Source of the DNA: Oscillospiraceae bacterium
GTDB taxonomy: Bacteria > Bacillota > Clostridia > Oscillospirales > Acutalibacteraceae
Assembly: GCA_902782805.1 (NCBI GenBank)
Contig: CACZON010000100.1
Span: 1-7,602, forward strand
Length of the DNA stretch: 7,602 nucleotides
Direction: 5' to 3'
Below are positions 1 through 6,450 of this stretch, piece after piece. Each line of letters opens with the position of its first letter. Position 1 is the stretch's first letter. The translations under genes were made by a program, and so were the position numbers. A model generated the notes under the pieces. That model was not told the DNA's origin. It searched no databases and worked only from the letters and a program-made list of their open reading frames with translations.

Positions 1-1
1 C

Positions 2-703
2 CGTCCCGACGGGGAATTCCGTTACGGCGGGATTATTGTCAGTATCGGAGATATCGGCTATCAGGGCAATACCGAAGCGGTCAATTACACCGGCAACACG
101 CACGGCGGCCTCGTGGAACTCGGCGGTCAGTGGTATGTTTTCTACCATCGGCAGACAAATCGGCAGAAATGTGCCCGTCAGGGATGCGCAGAGAAAATCG
201 AGATCCTCGGGGACGGTTCAATCCCGCAGGTTGAAATGACCTCCTGCGGCCTGAACGCGGGACCTCTGCCGGCAAAGGGAACTTACGAGGCGAGAATCGC
301 GTGCAATCTCCGCAGCCGCGAAGGTACCTTCGCCTATCTCGAGACATTTGAGGAGGATCCGAAAGGAATCCATCCGTATTTTACCCAGCTTCCCGCCGAA
401 CGTGAGGAAGATTCGCGTCAGTACATCGCGAATTTTACCGCCGGTGCTCTCGCCGGATTCAAATATTTCCGCTTTACCGGAGAAGAAACGGAGATCCGCG
501 TTTCCCTGCGCGGCAGCGCGAAGGGAAAAATAACGGTATTTACCGCCCTGCCCGAAAACCCGGGCGCATGCATTGAAGTCGCCGGCACCCCGAATTTCTC
601 GGATTTCCGCGCTCCTCTTAATGTTCCGGCCGGTGTTTTTCCGCTTTTCTTTACATTTGACGGTAGCGGCGCGATGGATCTGATGCGTTTTGAAATCCGC
701 TAA
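2..703 (+). CDS. Glycoside hydrolase family 43-type enzyme, C-terminal part (5' end outside window)
   Basis: The frame is open from base 2 to the TAA at 701-703, giving 233 visible residues; the start lies upstream of the window. Visible residues 31-53 contain GNTHGGLVEL, GGQWYVFYHRQTN and, just after, ARQGCAEKI. This is the pattern of the last propeller blade of GH43 beta-xylosidases/alpha-L-arabinofuranosidases, where the His of NTHG lies near the propeller centre (family knowledge). The catalytic acids must be upstream and cannot be checked. From about visible residue 120 to the end, alternating hydrophobic strands (FKYFRFTG, EIRVSLRG, KITVFTAL, ending in LMRFEIR) suggest a CBM6-like beta-sandwich, often fused to GH43 enzymes. 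The likely role is release of arabinose or xylose from hemicellulose; the exact substrate cannot be read. A separate promoter follows before the GH27 gene, so the two need not share a transcript. The GH43 call is good, the accessory domain tentative. Confidence 0.8.
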   Translation, partial: RPDGEFRYGGIIVSIGDIGYQGNTEAVNYTGNTHGGLVELGGQWYVFYHRQTNRQKCARQGCAEKIEILGDGSIPQVEMTSCGLNAGPLPAKGTYEARIACNLRSREGTFAYLETFEEDPKGIHPYFTQLPAEREEDSRQYIANFTAGALAGFKYFRFTGEETEIRVSLRGSAKGKITVFTALPENPGACIEVAGTPNFSDFRAPLNVPAGVFPLFFTFDGSGAMDLMRFEIR

Positions 704-724
704 CATTTCTCTTTCTGAACGCAT

Positions 725-748
725 CCGGCGCCGGAACGGTATTCCGGC
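725..748. repeat. Overlapping GC-rich palindromes after the GH43 gene
   Basis: CCGGCGCCGG at 725-734 is a perfect 10-base palindrome. It overlaps a perfect hairpin, GCCGGAA (730-736), loop CGGTA, TTCCGGC (742-748). No T-run follows on the plus strand, so this is not a standard intrinsic terminator. It lies 9 bases upstream of the -35 box of the next promoter. It could be a weak terminator or mRNA 3' end stabiliser for the GH43 transcript, or an operator for the GH27 promoter. Confidence 0.45.
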
Positions 749-756
749 ACGACCTG

Positions 757-784
757 TTGCAAAACCGGTCTGATATGCTATAAT
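757..784 (+). promoter_or_regulatory. Sigma-70-type promoter with extended -10 for the GH27 gene
   Basis: TTGCAA (757-762, four of six matches to TTGACA), a 16-base spacer, and TGCTATAAT (776-784), which is a perfect extended -10. Transcription would start near 791. An ATG at 793 would then have almost no leader, which supports the ATG at 820 as the true start. Confidence 0.75.
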
Positions 785-803
785 GAAGAAAAATGACGCA
801 CTT

Positions 804-811
804 TAAGGAGG
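804..811 (+). promoter_or_regulatory. Ribosome binding site that fixes the GH27 start
   Basis: TAAGGAGG is a full anti-Shine-Dalgarno match with an 8-base gap to the ATG at 820. It lies downstream of the alternative in-frame ATG at 793, so 820 is the start to use. Confidence 0.9.
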
Positions 812-819
812 AAACAAAG

Positions 820-1956
820 ATGTATCCGAAAAAACCGCCAATGGGATTTAATACCTGGAATACCTTCGCCCAGAACATCAGTGATGAGATGATCCGGGAA
901 ACGGCCGACGCGATGGTCGAAAAGGGCCTTTTGAAAGCGGGCTATGAGTATCTGGTGATTGACGACTGCTGGAGCGAGCGCCAGCGGGATCCTGAAACGG
1001 GCAGGATCGTCCCCGATCCGGTAAAATTCCCGAACGGAATGAAGGCCGTTTCCGATTACGTACATTCCAAGGGGCTGAAATTCGGGATGTATTCCTGTGC
1101 GGGTACGCGTACCTGCGCCGATTTCCCGGGTTCTTACGACCACGAGTTTCTCGATGCAAAAACTTTTGCCGAATACGGTGCGGATTTTCTCAAATACGAT
1201 TTCTGCTATACGCCGATGACGATCGAAGGTCCGCTGCTTTATCGCCGGATCAGCATGGCGCTGCGTAATTGCGGGCGAGACATTCTTCTTTCCGCCTGCA
1301 ACTGGGGCCGTGACAGCGTTCACGACTGGATCCGCTCGACCGGCGCGGGAATGTACCGCTCGACCGGCGATATTTTCGATAATTTCGTTTCGTTCCGCGA
1401 TATTTTCGTCAGCCAGATCGATAATTTCAAGTTTTCCGCGCCCGGCTGCTTCAACGATATCGATATGCTGACCGTCGGAATGCGCAACCGCGGCAACGTT
1501 GCCGCTTCGGGCTGCACCGATCTCGAGTACCGCACCGAATTCGCGCTCTGGTGCATGTTCGGCTGCCCGCTGATGCTCGGCTGCGACCTGCGCAATATCG
1601 ACGATACAATGCTTTCGCTCGTGACGAATCCGTATCTGCTGAGGATCAATCAGGATGAAGACGCAAGAACGCCGTTTGCCGTCCGCCGCAGCGAAGACAA
1701 CCTCCAGAACATCTACGTCCGTCTGCTCTCGAACAACGAGGTCGCGATCATGTTTGTCAATCTCGGCGAAAAGAAGAACGACCATATGTGGTTCATGCTC
1801 GAGGAGATCGGCTTTACGAGCTCGTCGGGAAAAGGCCTGCAGCTGACGAACGCGTTTACCGGTAAAGACGAAGGCGTGATCCGCGATTATCTCCGCCAGC
1901 CGATCGATGCGCACGACTGCGCCGTCTTCATCGGCAAAGAAGTCGATGTGAAATGA
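820..1956 (+). CDS. GH27 alpha-galactosidase-type glycosidase
   Basis: A 378-residue clan GH-D (beta/alpha)8-barrel enzyme, expected to hydrolyse terminal alpha-D-galactosides by a retaining mechanism. Mapped onto human alpha-galactosidase A, visible active-site residues are W13, D48-D49 (VIDDCW), Y91, C99, K125 and nucleophile D127 (LKYDFC), R180 and acid/base D184 (RSTGDIFD), and D215-M216 (FNDIDML). Two positions differ from well-studied members: C93 in MYSCAG, where YSDAG or YADVG is usual, and N161 in SACNWG, where plant enzymes have CEWG. I recall similar residues in other bacterial GH27 proteins, so this looks like a bacterial subtype. GH27 also contains beta-L-arabinopyranosidases, so the substrate is not certain. 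The barrel takes up residues 1-280, followed by a beta-rich C-terminal domain. No signal peptide is visible, so it is probably cytoplasmic and acts on imported oligosaccharides. The TGA overlaps the next gene's ATG (ATGA). Confidence 0.92.
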   Translation: MYPKKPPMGFNTWNTFAQNISDEMIRETADAMVEKGLLKAGYEYLVIDDCWSERQRDPETGRIVPDPVKFPNGMKAVSDYVHSKGLKFGMYSCAGTRTCADFPGSYDHEFLDAKTFAEYGADFLKYDFCYTPMTIEGPLLYRRISMALRNCGRDILLSACNWGRDSVHDWIRSTGAGMYRSTGDIFDNFVSFRDIFVSQIDNFKFSAPGCFNDIDMLTVGMRNRGNVAASGCTDLEYRTEFALWCMFGCPLMLGCDLRNIDDTMLSLVTNPYLLRINQDEDARTPFAVRRSEDNLQNIYVRLLSNNEVAIMFVNLGEKKNDHMWFMLEEIGFTSSSGKGLQLTNAFTGKDEGVIRDYLRQPIDAHDCAVFIGKEVDVK

Positions 1957-2162
1957 ACTGTTCCGTTTGCGGCAGAGCGCTGACGCAGTACGATATCGGC
2001 TTTTACAAAAAGCTCGTCAACCGAGGTGCCGAAGAATGCAGCTGCATTGCCTGTACGTCGGAGCATTTCAGGATCTCCGAAGCTCAGGCGTGGGAGATGA
2101 TCCGCCGTTTTCAGAAAACGGGATGTCTGCTTTTTCCTCCGGAAGGCTCTGAAACCGAATAG
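1953..2162 (+). CDS. Small Cys-rich, probably zinc-binding protein of unknown function
   Basis: A 69-residue protein beginning MNCSVCGRALTQYDIG. It has two CxxC knuckles, C3-x2-C6 and C31-x2-C34, plus C29 and C58, a layout that fits a small zinc ribbon. The order is: first knuckle; a conserved-looking segment DIGFYKKLVNRG (residues 14-25); second knuckle (CSCIAC); then a probable helix (SEAQAWEMIRRFQ, 42-54) and a short GCLLF end. I associate this pattern with uncharacterised small proteins of Firmicutes but know no function. Its ATG overlaps the GH27 stop by four bases and no strong ribosome binding site precedes it (only AAAGAAG), so translation is probably coupled to the glycosidase. A strong terminator follows directly. 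The coding call is supported by the Cys pattern and gene packing. Confidence 0.75.
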   Translation: MNCSVCGRALTQYDIGFYKKLVNRGAEECSCIACTSEHFRISEAQAWEMIRRFQKTGCLLFPPEGSETE

Positions 2163-2164
2163 AA

Positions 2165-2206
2165 AAAAGGCGTCTGCTCAAAAAGCAGGCGCCTTTTCGT
2201 TTTATT
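2165..2206. terminator. Bidirectional intrinsic terminator between convergent genes
   Basis: AAAAGGCGTCTGCT (2165-2178) pairs with AGCAGGCGCCTTTT (2184-2197) around the loop CAAAA: a 14-base-pair stem with one G-U wobble. On the plus strand it ends in TTTTCGTTTTATT. On the minus strand the stem is followed by six T (complement of 2163-2168). It starts just after the stop of the Cys-rich gene and overlaps the end of the convergent acyl-CoA synthetase gene, so it can terminate both units. Confidence 0.9.
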
Positions 2207-3932
2207 CGGCTGCGGACTGTTTCTGTGCTTCGATCTTTTTAAGCTCCTCTTCCTCAAGCTCGCGGTAGGCAACCTTGCCGACGAGCGTTTTCGGGAGTGT
2301 TTCGCGGAATTCGATATCGTAGGGCATCGCGTATTTCGCAATGTTCTTGCGGCAGTAGGCGAGGATCTCCTGCTTGCGTTCTTCGCTCGGGGCAAATCCC
2401 GGCTTGAGCATGACGAACGCTTTTACCTTCTGCATTTTATAGGGATCGGGAACGCCGATTACGCAGCTCATCTGAACGAGCTCGTGGGCGTCGAGGATAT
2501 TCTCGAGCTGAGAGGGATAGACGTTGTACCCGCTGGTGATGATCATGCGCTTGATCCGCTGCTTGAAATAGATGAAGCCGTCTTCATCCATCGAGCCGAG
2601 ATCTCCGGTATGGACCCAGCGGCGGCCGTCGGGATGCGTCTGGAGCGTTTTCGCGGTTTCTTCGGGATGGTGGAGGTATTCGAGCATGACGCTCGGACCG
2701 CTGATGCAGATTTCACCGTCTTCGCCGTAAGGAACTTCTTCCTGTGTGCCCGGCTTTACGATCTTATAGAACGTATCGGGGAAGGGGAAACCGATGCTGC
2801 CTTCGCGGTAGAGATTGACCGGCGTCAGGCAGCTCGCCGTAACGCATTCCGTCGTGCCGTAACCCTCGCGCACCTGAATGGTGGCTTTATGATCATACAG
2901 GAACTGATCGAAGCGTTTTTTCAGCTCGACGGAGAGCGAATCGCCGCCGCTGAAAACGCCCTTGAGGCAGGAGAGATCGGCGCCTTCCATCATCGGCAGC
3001 CGCAGCAGCGCTTCGTAGAGCGTCGGAACGCCTGCGATGAAATTGCAGCGGCCTTTGACCAGAAGCTTTGCGTAGCTCTGGGCGGTAAAGCGCGGAACGA
3101 GGACGCAGCGGCCGCCGGTCGCAAGCATCGTATGGATGCAGACTCCTAGGCCGAAGCCGTGGAACATCGGCATGACCGCAAGCATTTTATCGCCCGGGCG
3201 GAACATCGGATTGGTGGCGATAACCTGGGCGGCCAGGGCGTTGAAATTGAGGTTTGAAAGCAGAATGCCCTTCATGATGCCGGTCGTGCCGCCGCTGTAA
3301 AGAATCACGGCGGGATCGTCCGATTTGCGATCGACGCGGTACTTCCAATGATATTTTTTCCCGAGCCGCATAAAATCGTTCCAGCGGATGATCGGCGCAT
3401 CCTTCGGGATCTTTTTGATTTTTCTCCCCTCGGTCAGCATGTAGCCTGCCTTGATCGGCGCGGAGAGCGCGTCGCGGATGCTCGCGATGATCACGTGGCT
3501 CAGGTTTACCTCGGAGCGGATCGCTTCGAATTTATGATAAAACTGATCGAGCGTGATCGCGGCGATGCTGTCGGATTCTTTGAGAAAGTATTTGATTTCG
3601 TTTTCGCTCGAAAGCGGATGGACCATATTCGCGATCGCGCCGACGAGGTTGACCGCATAGAACAGAATGACCGTCTGCGGGCAGTTCGGCATGCAAAGCG
3701 TGATGCGGTCGCCCTCGCGGATGCCGATCGCCTTGAGCGCGCGGGCGCAGAGCTCAACCTTCTGGGCAAAGATCCGATAGGTCGTCTTTTTACCCATAAA
3801 ATCGTATGCGACGTTTTCGGGGTATTTCTTTGCAATGTCTTCCACCATGCTCCACATTGAGCCCTGATGATAGTTGAGGGTTTTCGGGATATCGCCGTAG
3901 TTTTTCAGCCAGGGAGCGTTGATTTCTGCCAT
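2202..3932 (-). CDS. AMP-forming acyl-CoA synthetase (long-chain fatty acid CoA ligase type)
   Basis: A 576-residue member of the ANL adenylating superfamily, close to the usual length of bacterial fatty acyl-CoA ligases. It would activate a carboxylic acid with ATP to an acyl-adenylate and then to acyl-CoA. Motifs in order: phosphate loop YSGGTTGIMKG (212-222), GVPTLYEALL (301-310), the adenylate motif EGYGTTE (356-362), HTGDLG (441-446), the hinge YFKQRIKRMI (455-464), SGYNVYPSQLE (467-477), and the catalytic lysine in TLVGK (K553). The phosphate loop has Met220 where Pro is usual. No signal peptide or membrane segment is visible, so it is probably cytoplasmic. The acid is not readable from sequence; medium or long chain is the family default. 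It starts 14 bases after the E2-type gene on the same strand, with AAAGGA upstream of its ATG, and is the second gene of that operon. Confidence 0.92.
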   Translation of the reverse strand: MAEINAPWLKNYGDIPKTLNYHQGSMWSMVEDIAKKYPENVAYDFMGKKTTYRIFAQKVELCARALKAIGIREGDRITLCMPNCPQTVILFYAVNLVGAIANMVHPLSSENEIKYFLKESDSIAAITLDQFYHKFEAIRSEVNLSHVIIASIRDALSAPIKAGYMLTEGRKIKKIPKDAPIIRWNDFMRLGKKYHWKYRVDRKSDDPAVILYSGGTTGIMKGILLSNLNFNALAAQVIATNPMFRPGDKMLAVMPMFHGFGLGVCIHTMLATGGRCVLVPRFTAQSYAKLLVKGRCNFIAGVPTLYEALLRLPMMEGADLSCLKGVFSGGDSLSVELKKRFDQFLYDHKATIQVREGYGTTECVTASCLTPVNLYREGSIGFPFPDTFYKIVKPGTQEEVPYGEDGEICISGPSVMLEYLHHPEETAKTLQTHPDGRRWVHTGDLGSMDEDGFIYFKQRIKRMIITSGYNVYPSQLENILDAHELVQMSCVIGVPDPYKMQKVKAFVMLKPGFAPSEERKQEILAYCRKNIAKYAMPYDIEFRETLPKTLVGKVAYRELEEEELKKIEAQKQSAAE

Positions 3933-3946
3933 GTCTGTTCCGTCCT

Positions 3947-4828
3947 TTATGATTCAATTTCCGTTTCGATCGGCTGATCGAGCATTTCGGGATTTTCAAA
4001 GATTTTGCGGAGAATCTTGAGGGTGTTTGCGAAATAGAGACCGTCGGCGATGCGCTCGTCGATCGTGAGGCCGAGCTCCAGCGTCTCGCGCATCTCGTAG
4101 CTGCCGTCCGGCGCGAAAACCGGTGTCATCTTCTTTTCGCAGATCAGGGCGAAGATCGAGTTGGTGCCCCAGTTCGCAAGGTGATGATAGTTCGCGTTCA
4201 TTTTGATGCTGCCGAGATTCGAGAAAAAGACGCTCGTGTAATAGGGGTCGACTTCCATCAGAGAGCGCGGATATTTGCCGTGGTAATCGAGCCAGCGCAG
4301 GATCCGCATCACGAAGCGCAGGATCGGACGCGGAAGCTTATTGAGAATATCGATCTTATCTGTCGTATCGTCGTTCTGCCCCTTGACACGGACGGAATAG
4401 ACGATCTCCTTGACTTTCGAGTGGATCTGTTCGATCGGTGCTTCTCCCTGCGGATCGATTTTCACGATCGCGAGCGCTTCCTCACTGTCGTCCACGAGCT
4501 TTTTCTTGACGATAAAAGAGAAGAGGATGTCCTTGCGCTGATAGAGCCGGTGACCGGCATAAAAGCGGTTCATCTTCGGGCGAAGCGCGAGCGTCTTGGC
4601 GAACGCGGCGACGATCACGTGAAAAAAGGTGTATTTGAATTCGTCTCCTGCTTCGTTTTTCTTCCGAAGATATTCGTTGATCTTCGTCAGATCAACGATT
4701 TCGGTCATCGTCGCTTCGTTGTCCGCGCGGTTCGGCATCAGATACGGCATGAACGCGTGCATGGCGTCGGGATCATGAATATAGAAACCGTCTTTGCGGT
4801 CGCGTCGGCTTTTTTTCGGCTGTTCCAT
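3947..4828 (-). CDS. Stand-alone E2-type acyltransferase-fold protein with altered catalytic motif
   Basis: A 293-residue protein resembling the catalytic domain of 2-oxoacid dehydrogenase E2 subunits (chloramphenicol acetyltransferase-like fold). Supporting segments are TFFHVIVAAFAKTLALRPKM (67-86), NRFYAGHRLYQRKDILFSFI (87-106), FFSNLGSI (201-208), and the C-terminal LTIDERIADG (254-263), which aligns with the E2 motif DHRxxDG. There is no lipoyl domain and no peripheral-subunit-binding domain, so it is not a standard dehydrogenase core. The catalytic His of HxxxDG is Glu here (E258), while D262-G263 remain. It may be a divergent acyltransferase, perhaps using another base (H215-H216 in NYHHLANWG are candidates), or a non-catalytic relative. 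AGGAAGG precedes the ATG at good spacing. It is the first gene of a two-gene unit with the acyl-CoA synthetase, which suggests an acyl-CoA-related role. The fold call is firm, the function unknown. Confidence 0.8.
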   Translation of the reverse strand: MEQPKKSRRDRKDGFYIHDPDAMHAFMPYLMPNRADNEATMTEIVDLTKINEYLRKKNEAGDEFKYTFFHVIVAAFAKTLALRPKMNRFYAGHRLYQRKDILFSFIVKKKLVDDSEEALAIVKIDPQGEAPIEQIHSKVKEIVYSVRVKGQNDDTTDKIDILNKLPRPILRFVMRILRWLDYHGKYPRSLMEVDPYYTSVFFSNLGSIKMNANYHHLANWGTNSIFALICEKKMTPVFAPDGSYEMRETLELGLTIDERIADGLYFANTLKILRKIFENPEMLDQPIETEIES

Positions 4829-4873
4829 AGATGAACCTTCCTTCTTCGTTAATCAGAGGGAGACGCTTTTATT

Positions 4874-4902
4874 ACTATACAAAGTTTTTCGACCGTTCGC
4901 AA
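4874..4902 (-). promoter_or_regulatory. Promoter for the E2-type/acyl-CoA synthetase operon
   Basis: Read on the minus strand: TTGCGA (4897-4902), a 17-base spacer, and TATAGT (4874-4879). Both boxes are good partial matches and the spacing is optimal. It points at the ATG at 4828 with a leader of about 40 bases containing AGGAAGG. Confidence 0.55.
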
Positions 4903-4914
4903 GAGGTATCTTGC
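4899..4914. promoter_or_regulatory. Inverted repeat overlapping the minus-strand -35 box (possible operator)
   Basis: GCAAGA (4899-4904), spacer GGTA, TCTTGC (4909-4914): a perfect dyad with 6-base arms. One arm overlaps the proposed -35 box (4897-4902) of the acyl-CoA synthetase operon, a typical place for a repressor. I do not recognise it as the site of a named regulator. A 16-base dyad can arise by chance, so this is a candidate only. Confidence 0.4.
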
Positions 4915-4936
4915 ATTTTCGGAGGGATTCGACCCG

Positions 4937-4948
4937 TTTGCGGGCAAA
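4937..4948. repeat. Short inverted repeat between the divergent promoters
   Basis: TTTGC, GG, GCAAA: perfect 5-base arms, centred between the minus-strand promoter (4874-4902) and the deoC promoter (4973-5001). It could be a regulator half-site pair. The arms are short and it may be fortuitous. Confidence 0.25.
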
Positions 4949-4972
4949 AATCCCCGGTATTTGCAATTTATC

Positions 4973-5001
4973 GGGACAAATCCGGAAAAACATGATATAA
5001 T
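4973..5001 (+). promoter_or_regulatory. Extended -10 promoter for deoC-deoD-deoB
   Basis: TGATATAAT (4993-5001) is a perfect extended -10. A weak -35, GGGACA (4973-4978), lies 17 bases upstream. The leader to the deoC ATG would be about 36 bases and contains the ribosome binding site GGGAGGG at 5028-5034. No gene is visible elsewhere in 4829-5043. Confidence 0.7.
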
Positions 5002-5043
5002 ATTCCTGACCGAAAACGATACGAAAAGGGAGGGTGCTCTTTG

Positions 5044-5709
5044 ATGAATATTTCTTTGATTCTTGAAAAAACCGATCATACGCTGCTTGCTCAGGCGGCA
5101 AGGTGGGAGGAGATCCGCGCGATCTGCGACGACGGCATCAAATACCGGACGGCTTCGGTCTGTATTCCGGCAAGCTTTGTCCGCCGGGCTGCGGAATATG
5201 CCGCGGGACGTGTTGCGATCTGTACCGTGATCGGCTTCCCGAACGGCTATTCCACGACGGCCGCGAAATGCTTCGAGGCGGCTGATGCGGTTGCGAACGG
5301 CGCCGACGAGATCGATATGGTAATCAATATCGGCGATCTCAAGGACCGCCGTTATGACGCGATCCTCGAGGAGATCAACGCCGTCAAAAACGCCTGCGGC
5401 GGAAAGCTTCTGAAAGTGATCATTGAGACCTGCCTGCTCGAAAAGGAAGAAATCGTCAGGATGTGCGAGATCGTCTCGCGCTCGGACGCGGATTATATCA
5501 AGACGTCGACCGGATTTTCGACCGGCGGCGCCAAACGCGAGGACGTGGCGCTGATGAAGGCGCATCTGACGAACGGCAAAAAGCTCAAAGCGGCCGGCGG
5601 GATCGCAAGTCTCGAAGACGCGGCGGCGTTTCTTGAGCTCGGCGCCGACCGCCTCGGTACGAGCCGGGTCGTCCGGCTGGTCAAAGCGCTTGAAAAGGAG
5701 GAAGAATAA
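5044..5709 (+). CDS. deoC: Deoxyribose-phosphate aldolase
   Basis: This class I aldolase cleaves 2-deoxyribose-5-phosphate to glyceraldehyde-3-phosphate and acetaldehyde, the last step of deoxynucleoside breakdown in the cytoplasm. At 221 residues it is of the short DERA type. Key features: LEKTDHTLL near the N-terminus, ASVCIPASF (37-45), [11 protein letters not shown] (87-97, with D91 in the proton-relay position), KVIIETCLL (124-132), the Schiff-base lysine K153 in [10 protein letters not shown]182 in LKAAGGI, and the phosphate-binding end GADRLGTS (200-207). A TTG at 5041 is also in frame, but GGGAGGG at 5028-5034 sits 9 bases from the ATG at 5044, which I prefer. The gene is first in a deo operon under an extended -10 promoter. 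Its TAA directly abuts the deoD ATG, and its last codons carry the deoD ribosome binding site. Confidence 0.95.
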   Translation: MNISLILEKTDHTLLAQAARWEEIRAICDDGIKYRTASVCIPASFVRRAAEYAAGRVAICTVIGFPNGYSTTAAKCFEAADAVANGADEIDMVINIGDLKDRRYDAILEEINAVKNACGGKLLKVIIETCLLEKEEIVRMCEIVSRSDADYIKTSTGFSTGGAKREDVALMKAHLTNGKKLKAAGGIASLEDAAAFLELGADRLGTSRVVRLVKALEKEEE

Positions 5710-6450
5710 ATGTCTACGCCGCATAACAGCGCGGAAGCCGGAGCTTTCGCGAAAACCGTACTGATGCCCGGTGATCCGCTGCGTTCCAGATACGTTGCCG
5801 AACACTTCCTCAAAGACGCGGAGCTTGTCAATAACGTCCGCGGCGTTCAGGGATATACCGGGTATTTCGAAGGCGCGCGGGTCTCCGTGATGGCGAGCGG
5901 GATGGGAATGCCCTCGATTGCGATCTACAGCCACGAGCTTTTTTCGCAGTACGGCGTGGAAAATATCATCCGCATCGGCTCCGCCGGAGCGCTTATGGAA
6001 AATATCCGCCTGCGCGATCTCGTGATCGGCATGGGCGCCTGCACCAATTCCCGCTTTGCCCATACGTTCTCTCTGCCCGGTGATTTTGCGCCAATTGCCG
6101 ATTACGGACTGCTGTCGTGCGCGGTAAAGCTCGCTTCCGGGGAAGGTTTCCGCTTCCACGTCGGGAATCTGCTTTCGAGCGATACGTTCTATAACGACGA
6201 GGAAGGGCTCCCGAAGGAGCAGACCGCCGCGGAAAAATGGAGAAAAATGGGCGTGCTCGCAATCGAAATGGAAGCGGCCGCTCTCTATATGAACGCAGCG
6301 CGGCTGCGTAAACACGCGCTGGCAATCTGCACGGTATCCGACCATATCCTGACCGGCGAGGCTTCTTCGCCGATCGAGCGCCAGGAATCCTACGACGAAA
6401 TGATCCGCCTTGCACTGCTCGTTGCCAAAGAGGAGGCGGAGAAAAAATGA
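5710..6450 (+). CDS. deoD: Purine nucleoside phosphorylase, DeoD (hexameric) type
   Basis: It cleaves purine ribo- and deoxyribonucleosides with phosphate to free base and (deoxy)ribose-1-phosphate. The 246 residues match the family length. Residues line up one position after the E. coli enzyme: H5, G21, R25 (PGDPLRSRYVAE), R44 (NVRGVQGYTG), R88 in the phosphate motif RIGSAG, ASGMGMPS (62-69), E186-M187-E188 in AIEMEAAALY for ribose binding, and the catalytic D211 in CTVSDHILTGE. The ATG touches the deoC stop, with AAAGGAGG (5694-5701) eight bases upstream inside deoC. The TGA overlaps the deoB ATG by four bases (ATGA). Its product feeds DeoB and then DeoC, so the gene order matches a single salvage pathway. 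Family members of this type usually accept adenosine as well as 6-oxopurine nucleosides; specificity here is not visible. Confidence 0.95.
   Translation: MSTPHNSAEAGAFAKTVLMPGDPLRSRYVAEHFLKDAELVNNVRGVQGYTGYFEGARVSVMASGMGMPSIAIYSHELFSQYGVENIIRIGSAGALMENIRLRDLVIGMGACTNSRFAHTFSLPGDFAPIADYGLLSCAVKLASGEGFRFHVGNLLSSDTFYNDEEGLPKEQTAAEKWRKMGVLAIEMEAAALYMNAARLRKHALAICTVSDHILTGEASSPIERQESYDEMIRLALLVAKEEAEKK

Noticed and set aside
793..819. Earlier ATG at 793 as the GH27 start.
   Set aside because: It would lie about two bases from the predicted transcription start and upstream of the TAAGGAGG at 804-811. The ATG at 820 has ideal spacing.
778..1914. A 378-codon open frame on the minus strand opposite the GH27 gene.
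   Set aside because: Same antisense codon-register effect. It even crosses the GH27 promoter and ribosome binding site, and the sense protein has all GH27 motifs.
4181..4834. Plus-strand open frames opposite the E2-type and acyl-CoA synthetase genes (also 2484-3149 and 3348-3860).
   Set aside because: They share codon register with the minus-strand genes, have low-complexity Asp/Arg/Phe-rich products, and lack ribosome binding sites that make sense.
4961..5001. TTGCAA at 4961-4966 as the -35 box of the deoC promoter.
   Set aside because: It is 29 bases from the -10 box, too far for sigma-70. The extended -10 with GGGACA at 17 bases explains the promoter better.
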